Below are positions 52,052-60,254 of a DNA stretch of 64,000 bases, in pieces; the stretch's first letter is position 1; each line of letters begins with the position of its first letter. The notes under the pieces were generated by a model. The model worked only from the letters and a program-made list of their open reading frames with translations. It was not told the DNA's origin and made no database searches. This stretch comes from Streptomyces sp. LX-29. Its GTDB lineage: Bacteria > Actinomycetota > Actinomycetes > Streptomycetales > Streptomycetaceae. The stretch spans positions 3,596,001 to 3,660,000 of the forward strand of contig NZ_CP089746.1 in the NCBI RefSeq assembly GCF_029541745.1. The letters are read 5' to 3'. The position numbers and the translations under genes were made by a program.

Positions 52052-52681
52052 ATGGCGGCACGAGGCCAGTACGAGGAACTCGCACGACAGTTGAGCGCGA
52101 TCGGTAGCATCAAGCGCGGACTCGGTCGGTTCCTGCCGTCCGACTGCCCGCCGGCATCGGTGGTGACCCTCATGCTGCTCGACCGCTACGGCGACATGCG
52201 CATGAGCAAACTCGCCGAGCTGCTGGACATCGACATCTCCGTCACCAGCCGCCATGTCGCGCATATCGAGGCGCGCGGCTGGATCGAGCGGCTCCCCGAT
52301 CCCCAGGACGGGCGGTCCCGGCTGCTCCGCGCGACCGCCGACGGCGAGGCGCTGCTCGCCCAGGTCACCGCGCGCTACGTCGACGTGCTCGCCGACCGCC
52401 TCGGCGACTGGTCGGACGACGACGTCGGCCGGCTCAACGAACTGCTGGTCCGGCTGCGCGCCGGCTTCGCGGAGGCGACGACGGGCCGCGCGGCGACGGA
52501 GCCCGCGGCCGGGGCCGCACCCGGGCCCGCTGTCACGTCGGCTGGCCCCGTTGGCACGGCGGCCGGCACGGCGCCTGGCCCCGCCGGCACGACGGCCGGC
52601 ACGGCCACCGGCCCCGCCGGCACGACGGCCGGCGCACGGCGGCCGGCCACACCCGCGACCCGTACACCCGCACACACCTAG
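52052..52681 (+). CDS. MarR-family regulator
   Basis: A 209-residue MarR protein: winged helix at about 30-110 (LDRYGDMRMSKLAELLDIDI, RHVAHIEARGWIERLPDPQD, SRLLRATADG) and a 65-residue Pro/Ala/Gly/Thr-rich tail encoded by GC-rich repeats (GTAAGTAPGPAGTTAGTATG). It precedes an MFS multidrug transporter on the same strand by 24 bp and probably represses both until a drug binds. Confidence 0.88.
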   Translation: MAARGQYEELARQLSAIGSIKRGLGRFLPSDCPPASVVTLMLLDRYGDMRMSKLAELLDIDISVTSRHVAHIEARGWIERLPDPQDGRSRLLRATADGEALLAQVTARYVDVLADRLGDWSDDDVGRLNELLVRLRAGFAEATTGRAATEPAAGAAPGPAVTSAGPVGTAAGTAPGPAGTTAGTATGPAGTTAGARRPATPATRTPAHT

Positions 52682-52705
52682 CACTCGCACACGCAAAGGA
52701 AGTTC

Positions 52706-54418
52706 ATGGCGACGACCACACCGGACGGCGGTGTGCGGGGACCCGCGGGGCGCCCCGCCCACGCCGGAGGCCACGAGGGCGACCCCGAGGCCCCGATGAC
52801 CCACCGGCAGATCATGGAGGCACTCTCCGGGCTGCTGCTCGGCATGTTCGTGGCGATCCTGTCCTCCACGATCGTCTCCAACGCCCTGCCGGAGATCATC
52901 ACCGATCTGCACGGCAGCCAGTCCGCCTACACCTGGGTGGTCACCGCCGCCCTGCTGTCGATGACCGCCGCCACCCCGCTGTGGGGCAAGCTCTCCGATC
53001 TCTTCAGCAAGAAGCTGCTGGTCCAGATAGCCCTGGTGATCTATGTCGCGGGCTCGGTGGTGGCCGGTCTGTCGCAGAACACCGGCATGCTGATCGCCTG
53101 CCGCGTGGTCCAGGGCATCGGCGTCGGCGGCCTCTCCGCGCTCGCCCAGATCGTCATGGCCGCGATGATCTCCCCGCGCGAGCGCGGCCGATACAGCGGC
53201 TACCTCGGCGCCACCTTCGCGGTGGCGACCGTCGGCGGCCCGCTGCTGGGCGGCGTGATCACCGACACCGACTGGCTCGGCTGGCGCTGGTGCTTCTACG
53301 TCGGCGTGCCCTTCGCGATCATCGCGCTGATCGTGCTGCAGAAGACCCTCAAGCTGCCCGTCGTGAAGCGGGACGTGAAGGTCGACTGGGCCGGCGCCTT
53401 CTTCATCAGCGCCGCCGTCTCGCTGCTGCTGATCTGGGTGACGCTGGCCGGCGACGACTACGACTGGATCTCCTGGCAGTCCTACGCCATGGTCGGCGGC
53501 GCGATCGCCCTCGGTGCGATCTTCGTCCTGGTGGAGTCCAGGGCCAGCGAGCCGATCATCCCGCTGCGCCTGTTCCGCAACAAGACCATCGCCCTGGCCT
53601 CGTTGGCCTCCCTCTTCGTGGGTGTGGCGATGTTCGCCGGCACGGTCTTCTTCAGCCAGTACTTCCAGCTGGCGCGCGGCGAGTCGCCGACCATGTCCGG
53701 CGTGCTGACCATCCCGATGATCGGTGGACTCTTCGTCTCCTCGACCGTCTCCGGCCGGTCCATCACCAAGACCGGCCGCTGGAAGGCGTGGCTGGTCGCG
53801 GGCGGCGCGCTGGTGACCGCCGGCCTCGGGCTGCTGGGCACCCTGCGCTACGACACCCCGTACTGGCAGACCGCGGTCTACATGGCGCTGCTGGGCCTCG
53901 GCATCGGCATGATGATGCAGAACCTGGTGCTCGCCACGCAGAACCAGGTAGCCCCCGAGGACCTCGGCGCCGCCAGCTCCGTGGTGACCTTCTTCCGCTC
54001 GCTGGGCGGCGCGGTCGGCGTCTCGGCGCTCGGCGCCGTGCTCGCCCACCGCGTCACCGACTACGTCAAGGACGGCCTGACCGCCCTCGGCCCGGCGGGC
54101 GCGGCAGCGGCGGGCCACGGCTCCAGCAGTGGCATCCCGGACCTGGACAAGCTCCCGGCACCGCTGCGCGAGGTCTTCGAGAGCGCCTACGGGCACGGCA
54201 TCGGCGACGTCTTCCTGTATGCCGCGCCGGCCGCGCTGATCGCCTTCATCGTCTCGATGTTCATCAAGGAGGTCGCGCTCAAGGGCGGCCCGGGGATCCA
54301 GCCGGGCTCCGGGACCCGGCAGGGCGCCGAGGTCCAGCGGGACTCCGCCGGTGAGGTTCAGACTGCGACCGCGGACGGGCAGGGCCGGCGGCCCGCGCTC
54401 ACCCGCACCGAGGACTGA
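52706..54418 (+). CDS. MFS multidrug transporter, DHA2 family
   Basis: A 570-residue transporter with about 14 membrane helices, DHA2 motifs (LSDLFSKKLLVQIALVIYVA, RVVQGIGVGGLSALAQIVMA, GPLLGGVITDTDWLGWRWCF) and a cytoplasmic C-terminus. It is expected to export drugs with the proton gradient. It starts 24 bases after the MarR gene, in an operon with it. Confidence 0.9.
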   Translation: MATTTPDGGVRGPAGRPAHAGGHEGDPEAPMTHRQIMEALSGLLLGMFVAILSSTIVSNALPEIITDLHGSQSAYTWVVTAALLSMTAATPLWGKLSDLFSKKLLVQIALVIYVAGSVVAGLSQNTGMLIACRVVQGIGVGGLSALAQIVMAAMISPRERGRYSGYLGATFAVATVGGPLLGGVITDTDWLGWRWCFYVGVPFAIIALIVLQKTLKLPVVKRDVKVDWAGAFFISAAVSLLLIWVTLAGDDYDWISWQSYAMVGGAIALGAIFVLVESRASEPIIPLRLFRNKTIALASLASLFVGVAMFAGTVFFSQYFQLARGESPTMSGVLTIPMIGGLFVSSTVSGRSITKTGRWKAWLVAGGALVTAGLGLLGTLRYDTPYWQTAVYMALLGLGIGMMMQNLVLATQNQVAPEDLGAASSVVTFFRSLGGAVGVSALGAVLAHRVTDYVKDGLTALGPAGAAAAGHGSSSGIPDLDKLPAPLREVFESAYGHGIGDVFLYAAPAALIAFIVSMFIKEVALKGGPGIQPGSGTRQGAEVQRDSAGEVQTATADGQGRRPALTRTED

Positions 54419-54693
54419 CCCGCGAGGAGAGGCCGACACGCCTCGGAGAAGACCGACACGCCTTGAGGAGAGCCCGGAAAGCCTCGGGGAGAGAGTGACA
54501 AGACCCCGGGTCCGGAGCGCGCGATGAGCGGAGACGCGCCCCGGATCCGGCCCGGGACCGGTTCGGCCACGGACGGTTCCGGAGTGTGGGTCCCGGCGGT
54601 GGCGGGCCGGGCAGGGGACGGCCTGCCCGCCGCCGCCCGGACTCGCGCACGCCGCATCGTGGCCGCACCGAGCCACCGCCCGTACGATGCCCC
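54419..54693. other. Spacer after the MFS gene
   Basis: No gene is supported. The stretch precedes the 54694 repeat array and, with it, fills the 502-base gap to the TetR stop. Imperfect CCTCGGAGA and GACACGCC direct repeats occur near 54430-54465. Confidence 0.45.
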
Positions 54694-54896
54694 CCGCCGT
54701 CGTACGGGCGGTGTCATACGAGCGGGATCGTACGGACGGCGTCGTACGCACCGCGTCATAGGGACGGCGTCGCACACCCGCGGCGTCATACGACGGGCGT
54801 CACACGGGCGGCGGCGTACGCACGGCCTCACACGAACGGCGTCGCACACGCGCGGCGTCACACCGACGGCGTCATACGCGCGGCGTCATACGGACG
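54694..54896. repeat. Array of about fourteen degenerate 14-16 bp repeats
   Basis: Units near GCGTCATACGNNCGG follow each other for 203 bp between the MFS gene and the convergent TetR gene. Typical copies are GCGTCATACGACGG, GCGTCACACGGGCG, GCGTCGCACACGCGCG and GCGTCATACGGACG. The period averages 14.5 bp. The array codes for nothing plausible in any frame. It is the clearest of several arrays in the window with a unit near 15 bp. Confidence 0.9.
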
Positions 54897-54920
54897 TTGC
54901 CCCACACCGACCGCTTCGGG

Positions 54921-55823
54921 TCAGCGGCCGCCGCGGTCCCGCATCGCCTCGATGCCGGCGATCACCGTGTCGAGGGCGAAGGCGAAGTCCCGCTCGCGCA
55001 TCTCCTGGAGGGTGCTGCCGCCGCGTGCCTCCATCACCCGCGCCGGCTCGGCCAGCGGCTCGGCGAACTCCGGGCGGGCCCGGATGGTGGTCATGATGTG
55101 CTTGAAGTAGTCGTCCATCTCCATCCCCGCCTCCTTGCAGCGGGCGTCGAACAGGCCCTCGTTGGTGGCGAAGCCGTAGACGAACTGGAAGACGGCGGCG
55201 ATCGCGCCGGTGCGCCCCTCCATGGGCAGTCCACTGCGACCCATCACGCGCAGCGTCGCGTTCGAGAAGGCGAGCCAGTGCGGGCCCACGTTGATGAACT
55301 GGCCGGTCAGCTGGGACACCCAGGGGTGCGCCAGGAGCAGCCGACGGTATTCGACGGCGAGTTGGCGCAGCTGGTCGCGCCAGTCGGCCGACTCGTCCGT
55401 CGGGTCCGGGAGGGCCATCTCGCCGTTGACCGCGTCCAGGGCGAGTTCAAGCAGGTCGTCCTTGGTGTCGACGTACCAGTAAACCGACATCGCGGTGACG
55501 CCGAGCTCCGCCGCGAGGCGGCGCATGGAGAACTTCGCCAGCCCCTCGGCGTCGAGCAGCCGCACCGTGGCCCCGACGATCCGGTCGAGATCGAGCCCGG
55601 CCGCCTGCTCGGTGCCCATCTGCTCGGCGCCACCCTGGCCGGTCCCGTCGGTGACCCCCTGGTCGGTGGCGCCCTGCGCGGCCTCGCGGCCCGGACCCTG
55701 GTCCGGAGCGCGGACCGCCCCCCGCTCCGGCGCCGGGGCCTGGTGCGGCTTGCGCCGGGAGGCCGGGCGCTCCGCGAGCCAGACACTGATACGCGGGCGG
55801 CTGACGCGGCGGCCGGTTGCCAA
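54921..55823 (-). CDS. TetR/AcrR-family regulator of the MFS gene
   Basis: A 300-residue TetR protein with the helix-turn-helix at about 80-125 (DRIVGATVRLLDAEGLAKFS, MRRLAAELGVTAMSVYWYVD) and a C-terminal ligand domain. The first 75 residues are Arg/Pro/Gln-rich and non-conserved. The start is TTG 55823 with GGGGAG six bases upstream. It lies 116 bp downstream of the MFS gene on the same strand, so they are probably cotranscribed from the operator-bearing promoter at 57486. Confidence 0.85.
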   Translation of the reverse strand: MATGRRVSRPRISVWLAERPASRRKPHQAPAPERGAVRAPDQGPGREAAQGATDQGVTDGTGQGGAEQMGTEQAAGLDLDRIVGATVRLLDAEGLAKFSMRRLAAELGVTAMSVYWYVDTKDDLLELALDAVNGEMALPDPTDESADWRDQLRQLAVEYRRLLLAHPWVSQLTGQFINVGPHWLAFSNATLRVMGRSGLPMEGRTGAIAAVFQFVYGFATNEGLFDARCKEAGMEMDDYFKHIMTTIRARPEFAEPLAEPARVMEARGGSTLQEMRERDFAFALDTVIAGIEAMRDRGGR

Positions 55824-55939
55824 GGCGCGCTCCCCTTCTCCGACGCCGCTGCGGTGCGTCGTGCTCGTCGTGCTGGTGGTGCTCGTCGTACTGGTCGTAC
55901 TGGTCGTGCTCGTCCTGTTCCCGCGCTACGTAAACGATG

Positions 55940-57478
55940 CTATTCCGCGGGCGTCGCGGCCGAGAGCCGCTGGGCGCGCCGCAACAGCAGCGCCGACAGC
56001 ACCCCGCCGACCAGCACCCCGGCCGCACCGACCAGCTGGCTGGTCTGGAGCCCGGAGGCGAAGGCGTCCACGACGGCCGCCCGGTCCGCGCTCCCCGCAT
56101 CCGTCGACTCGAGCGCGGCGGGCAGCGAGCCGGCACCGGCGGCGACGGCGGGCAGCAGCGCGACGAAGCGGGCGTTGAGGACGGCGCCGAGGACGGCGAC
56201 GCCGAGTCCGTTGCCGAACTCCACCACCGTGCCGTCGACACCCGCGCCCACGCCCGCCTTCTCCTGCGGGATGGCGCTCATGATCGCCTCCGCCATCGCG
56301 GGGTTGGCGAAGGCACAGCCCGCGCCGATGAGCACCAGGCCGAGCAGCAGCCCGCCGTAGCCATGGCCCGCTCCGCCGAGGAAGGCGACGTCGGTGAGCC
56401 CCACCGCGATCAGCGTCATCCCGGTGCACAGCGCGCCCGGCAGGCCGAGCAGGCGGGTGACCCGCGCGGAGATCCCGGTGAAGTTGAGCGCCACGATGGT
56501 GAGCGCGAGCGGCGCCGTCCGCAGCCCGGCCTCCAGCGGCCCGTAGCCGCGGACGAACTGGAGCTGCTGGGTCAGCAGGAAGAGCGCCCCACCCATGCCG
56601 AAGGTGATGACGACCGCGCCGACCACGGCCGCGGAGAACCGACGGTCGCGGAAGAAGCGCAGATCCAGCATGGGGTACGGGACCCGGCGCTCCCACAGGA
56701 CGAAGCCGCCGAGGACCAGCAGCCCCAGGGTGCCGCCGGCGACCACCGGGGCGGCGGTCCAGCCGTGCTCCGGGCCGGAGATGATCGCGTAGACGACCCC
56801 GACCATGCCGACGGTGGAGAGCACCGCGCCCACCAGGTCCGGCCGGTCGCCCTCTCGGTTCTTGGACTCCGGCACCAGCGCCAGGACGGCGACCAGTCCG
56901 ATCGCCACCACCGGCAGGTTGACCAGGAAGATCGCACCCCACCAGAAGTGGTCCAGCATCACCCCGCCGAGCAGCGGCCCGGTGGCGAAGCCCAGGGCGT
57001 TGACCGCGGCCCAGACGCTGATCGCCCGGATCCGCTCCTCCGCGGAGAAGATCTGCATCGCGACGGCGAGCGTGGTGGTGAGCAGCAGCGCCCCGCCGAC
57101 GCCCATGCTGGCGCGGGCGGCTATCAGCTGTTCCGTCGTCTGCGAGAGTCCGGCCGCCAGCGAGCCGAGACCGAACAGCGCCAGCCCGATGGCGAGCATC
57201 TTCTTGCGGCCGTAGCGGTCGGCCGAGCTGCCGGCGGTCAGCAGCAGACCGGACTGGACCAGGGAGTAGGCGTTGACCATCCACTGGATGTCCGCGGTGG
57301 ACGCGTCCATCTCCTCGGTGAGGGAGGGGATGGCGACGTTCAGCACGGTGTTGTCGATCAGCACGGTGAGCTGGGCGAGGCAGATGACGCCCAGGATCAG
57401 CCAGCGCTGCGGATGGCCCCCGTCCGGGGGTGCCGCATCCGGCGCGGCGGTGGTGGTCTCTGCTGGCACCGCCGTCAT
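55940..57478 (-). CDS. MFS multidrug transporter, EmrB/QacA type
   Basis: A 512-residue transporter with about 14 helices. Signature motifs include GSSADRYGRKKMLAIGLALF, RASMGVGGALLLTTTLAVAM, and NFTGISARVTRLLGLPGALC in the middle loop region. It exports small toxic compounds. Its start lies beside the 57486-57528 operator, and the TetR gene follows, so its expression is probably ligand-induced. Confidence 0.9.
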   Translation of the reverse strand: MTAVPAETTTAAPDAAPPDGGHPQRWLILGVICLAQLTVLIDNTVLNVAIPSLTEEMDASTADIQWMVNAYSLVQSGLLLTAGSSADRYGRKKMLAIGLALFGLGSLAAGLSQTTEQLIAARASMGVGGALLLTTTLAVAMQIFSAEERIRAISVWAAVNALGFATGPLLGGVMLDHFWWGAIFLVNLPVVAIGLVAVLALVPESKNREGDRPDLVGAVLSTVGMVGVVYAIISGPEHGWTAAPVVAGGTLGLLVLGGFVLWERRVPYPMLDLRFFRDRRFSAAVVGAVVITFGMGGALFLLTQQLQFVRGYGPLEAGLRTAPLALTIVALNFTGISARVTRLLGLPGALCTGMTLIAVGLTDVAFLGGAGHGYGGLLLGLVLIGAGCAFANPAMAEAIMSAIPQEKAGVGAGVDGTVVEFGNGLGVAVLGAVLNARFVALLPAVAAGAGSLPAALESTDAGSADRAAVVDAFASGLQTSQLVGAAGVLVGGVLSALLLRRAQRLSAATPAE

Positions 57479-57485
57479 GCGGGCT

Positions 57486-57528
57486 CCCTATACGGTGTAC
57501 GAGGTGGATCGCCATACACCGTACAGGG
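57486..57528. promoter_or_regulatory. Long inverted-repeat operator at the MFS promoter
   Basis: CCCTATACGGTGTA (57486-57499) and TACACCGTACAGGG (57515-57528) form a 14-bp inverted repeat with one mismatch, just 8 bp upstream of the MFS start at 57478. It matches TetR operator architecture and probably binds the TetR protein encoded at 54921-55823. Confidence 0.7.
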
Positions 57529-57543
57529 GCTCGGTCGGCCGGC

Positions 57544-58278
57544 CTAACCGGCCGGCTTGATCAGATATCCCGCCCCCCGCCGGGTGTGGATCATCGGGCT
57601 ACGCCCGGCGTCGACCTTGCGCCGCAGGTATGAGATGTAGAGCTCGACGACGTTGGCCCGGCCGTCGAAGTCGTAGCTCCAGACCCGGTCGAGGATCTGC
57701 GCCTTGCTGAGCACCCGCCGCGGGTTGCGCATGAGGTAGCGCAGCAGCTCGAACTCGGTGGCGGTGAGGTGGATCTCCGTGCCGCCCCGCGACACCTCGC
57801 GGCTGTCCTCGTCCAGCACCAGGTCGCCGACGATCAGCGAAGCGGCGCTCCGTGCGGCGGCCGCGCCGGACCTGCGCAGCAGGGCCCGCAGCCGGGCCAC
57901 CACCTCCTCCAGGGCGAACGGCTTGGCGAGACAGTCGTCGCCGCCGGCGGTCAACCCGGCGAACCGCTCCGCGGCCGCGTCCTTGGCCACGAGATAGAGC
58001 ACCGGCACCCCGGGCCGCGCGTGCCGCAGCCGGGTCGGCAGGTCGGCGGCCGCGCCCGGGCTCGTGACATCGAGCACGACGGCGTCCGGGCGCCGCTCCC
58101 GTACGGCGCGCAGCGCCTCGGCGGCGTCGTCGGCCGTGTGCACCTCCCAGCCTTCGTAACGCAGGGCCGTCGAGAGCAGGTCGGTGAGCGCCGAACCGTC
58201 GTCCACCACCAGCAGCCGGACGGGACCTCCGTCGGACCGCGACAGCTCGGAACGCCCCTGGGGCGAGGTCGTCTTCAT
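57544..58278 (-). CDS. OmpR/PhoB-type response regulator, degenerate receiver
   Basis: A 244-residue protein with a receiver (about 20-130) and a winged helix-turn-helix output domain (about 150-240, TATEFELLRYLMRNPRRVLS, KAQILDRVWSYDFDGRANVV). The acidic pair is kept (VVDDGS, Asp26-Asp27), as are the phospho-Asp (VVLDVTSP, Asp70) and the Lys (LAKPFALEE, Lys119). The conserved Thr of the switch region is replaced by Val (VLYLVAKDA, residue 97). The Asp-loop lacks the usual M-x-G. No histidine kinase is encoded nearby. It may be an orphan or atypical regulator. Confidence 0.82.
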   Translation of the reverse strand: MKTTSPQGRSELSRSDGGPVRLLVVDDGSALTDLLSTALRYEGWEVHTADDAAEALRAVRERRPDAVVLDVTSPGAAADLPTRLRHARPGVPVLYLVAKDAAAERFAGLTAGGDDCLAKPFALEEVVARLRALLRRSGAAAARSAASLIVGDLVLDEDSREVSRGGTEIHLTATEFELLRYLMRNPRRVLSKAQILDRVWSYDFDGRANVVELYISYLRRKVDAGRSPMIHTRRGAGYLIKPAG

Positions 58279-58480
58279 GCCCCCAGGCTGTGCGGGCCGG
58301 GTGAGAACTTCCTTGCCCCCACCTGTGAATCGGCTGAGAAGACGACGGCGCACCGCCAGGCGTGACACGGGTCACGAAGCACAGGCACGCACGGGGCGCG
58401 GGCACGAGGCAGGAGACACGGGGTGCGGGCACGAGGCACGGGCGAGAAACCCCGGCACGGCCGAAGACACCGGGCATGAC

Positions 58481-58512
58481 GAAGGGCCCGGCACTCATGT
58501 GCCGGGCCCTTC
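58481..58512. terminator. Terminator after tRNA-fMet
   Basis: GAAGGGCCCGGCAC, TCAT, GTGCCGGGCCCTTC: a perfect 14-bp stem. It ends the initiator tRNA transcript, which reads leftward. Confidence 0.85.
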
Positions 58513-58519
58513 GCTTCAG

Positions 58520-58593
58520 TAGCGGGGACAGGATTTGAACCTGCGACCTCTGGGTTATGAGCCCAGCGAGCTACCGAGCTGCTCCACCCCGCG
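58520..58593 (-). tRNA. Initiator tRNA-Met(CAT)
   Basis: A 74-nt gene on the minus strand: CGCGGGGTGGAGCAG, D arm, anticodon loop CTCATAA and the three G-C pairs (GGG:CCC) in the anticodon stem that mark initiators, then TTCAAAT and CCCCGCT. The 1-72 pair is a C-U mismatch, as in other actinobacterial initiators. CCA is not encoded. The 544-base gap 58279-58822 otherwise holds only the terminator at 58481 and the promoter region of the next gene. Confidence 0.97.
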
Positions 58594-58822
58594 TCGGTAG
58601 GCACAACCATACGGCACTGGGCCGGTGAGGGGAAATCGGGTTTCCGGCGACGTTACTTTGCAACGGCACAGTCCCAGCCTCGCTGCGGACGGATCTTTAT
58701 GCATGACCATGCCATCCGGCCCGCCAAGATGTACCGCACAAGATCGCGCACGCCCCCACCAGAACCGTCTGCCCTGCGCGCATCGGCCCGCTCACGCACA
58801 CATCACCACGGGGATCCCTTCC

Positions 58823-59554
58823 ATGCACATACGCCGCTCCGCCGCCGCCCTCGTCTGCGCGACCAGCTTCGCCCTGCTCGGCACCGCGTGCAACGACAAC
58901 CTCGCCGAAGGCGGTCAGGGCGCCGACCAGTCGCCCAGCCAGCAGCCCAAGCCCACGCCCAGCAAGGCCGTGGACAGCGACGCCGGCAAGACCCTCGAGC
59001 TGGGCGAGGCCACCCCGCTCACGTACAAGCGGGGCTCGGACAAGAAGGCCACGCTCCAGGTGGCGGCGACGAGCGTGAAGCAGGGGTCGCAAGCCGACCT
59101 GGGCGCGGTGAAGCTGGACGCCGCCGAGCGGAAGCTCCAGCCGTACTACGTCACCCTCGACTTCAAGAACATCGGCAAGAACACCATCACGTACCCCTTC
59201 CTGACCTCCCCGGTCGACCTGCGCGACAGCCGCGGCGAGGACGCCAAGTCCCCGGTCACCATCGGCAACGAGGTCACCCCCTGCCCGGGCAAGGACCCCG
59301 ACGAGTTCACCGCGGGCGCCACCGCCACCCTCTGCACCGTCTTCCTCCTCCCCCAGAGCGAGACCCCGTCCGTCGTCCTCTACCGCGGCGACTACGACAC
59401 CGAGCCCGTCTTCTGGAAGGTGACGGAGGCGAAGGATTCCAAGAGCAAGAAGGGCACCACGGGCGGAACGACGGGCTCGACCGGCGGGGCCGGCTCGACG
59501 GGTGGGGCCGGCACCGAGAATTCGAAGACGTCGAAGGGCACGAAGAGGCGTTGA
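58823..59554 (+). CDS. DUF4352-type secreted lipoprotein
   Basis: A 243-residue exported protein. The N-terminus has a lipobox (LLGTACNDNLAEGG) and a Gln/Lys-rich linker. The domain at about 65-200 (ATSVKQGSQADLGAVKLDAA, TLDFKNIGKNTITYPFLTSP, TIGNEVTPCPGKDPDEFTAG) matches the DUF4352-like immunoglobulin fold. A Gly/Ser/Thr/Lys-rich tail follows. The function is unknown. ATG 58823 follows GGGGATCCC. Confidence 0.8.
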   Translation: MHIRRSAAALVCATSFALLGTACNDNLAEGGQGADQSPSQQPKPTPSKAVDSDAGKTLELGEATPLTYKRGSDKKATLQVAATSVKQGSQADLGAVKLDAAERKLQPYYVTLDFKNIGKNTITYPFLTSPVDLRDSRGEDAKSPVTIGNEVTPCPGKDPDEFTAGATATLCTVFLLPQSETPSVVLYRGDYDTEPVFWKVTEAKDSKSKKGTTGGTTGSTGGAGSTGGAGTENSKTSKGTKRR

Positions 59555-59611
59555 CGCGGTGGCGCGCTGACGCGCTGTCATGGCGGCGCGGTGGCGCGCC
59601 CTGACGCCGAA

Positions 59612-59638
59612 AGGGCCCGTCGACGCGAGACGGGCCCT
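59612..59638 (+). terminator. Terminator after the DUF4352 gene
   Basis: AGGGCCCGTC, a 7-base loop and GACGGGCCCT: a perfect 10-bp stem 58 bases past the stop. Confidence 0.75.
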
Positions 59639-59672
59639 CCGGCTCCCTGTGCACCCTGTGGGCGGGGTCAGA

Positions 59673-60125
59673 TCAGGCCCGTGACCCGACCGGCGGCCCC
59701 GACGGGTCGTCCGACGCGTCCGACGGGTCCAGCACGGAAGCGTCCGGCTCGCCGGCGTCCGGCTCGCCGGCGTCCGCCGCGCGCAGGGCGCTCGCCAGCC
59801 GGTCCCGTACCCGCGTCTGGGCGGCGATGCGGGCGTCCAGGACGGCGAGCCGGTTGCGCGCGACGTTCAGACCCGTGGCTCCGACGGGCCCCTTGGCGAG
59901 GTCGCCGTCCAGGCAGGGGAGGAAGCAGCTCACGTCCTCCAGGGTGAGCCCGGCATCCAGCAGGTAGCGGATGTTGCGCACCCGCCGGACGGCCCGCTCG
60001 GGGTAGTCCCGGTAGCCGTTGTGCCCCCGCTCGGAGCTGAGCAGCCCGGCCTGCTCGTAGTGGCGCAGGGCACGCGGGGTCACCCCCGTCACCCGTGCGA
60101 GTTCCCCGATCCGCAACCGTCCCAC
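59673..60125 (-). CDS. MerR-family regulator
   Basis: A 150-residue MerR protein: helix-turn-helix and coiled-coil (MGRLRIGELARVTGVTPRAL, RHYEQAGLLSSERGHNGYRD, LLDAGLTLEDVSCFLPC). A Pro/Asp-rich tail follows. It is downstream of an SDR oxidoreductase gene and probably controls it through the dyad at 61038. Confidence 0.88.
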   Translation of the reverse strand: MGRLRIGELARVTGVTPRALRHYEQAGLLSSERGHNGYRDYPERAVRRVRNIRYLLDAGLTLEDVSCFLPCLDGDLAKGPVGATGLNVARNRLAVLDARIAAQTRVRDRLASALRAADAGEPDAGEPDASVLDPSDASDDPSGPPVGSRA

Positions 60126-60191
60126 CTCCGGGCCCCGTTTCTACCAGGCGCGGGGACCGGGGGGTCGGACTCTCCACGGCCTCCGCGACCG

Positions 60192-60254
60192 GGGAGATCG
60201 GGGTGACCGGAGCGATCGGGGCTACCGGAGCGATCGGGGCGATCGGGGCGATCA
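60192..60254. repeat. 9-bp GATCGGGGC repeats
   Basis: GATCGGGG recurs at 9- or 18-bp steps between the merR and SDR genes. Frame reading gives repeats of Ile-Ala-Pro on the minus strand, but no protein is supported. Confidence 0.6.

Noticed and set aside
52013..54775. A 920-codon minus-strand frame across the MarR and MFS genes
   Set aside because: The same reasoning applies: the + strand has MarR and MFS proteins with all family motifs, and the minus product is low-complexity.
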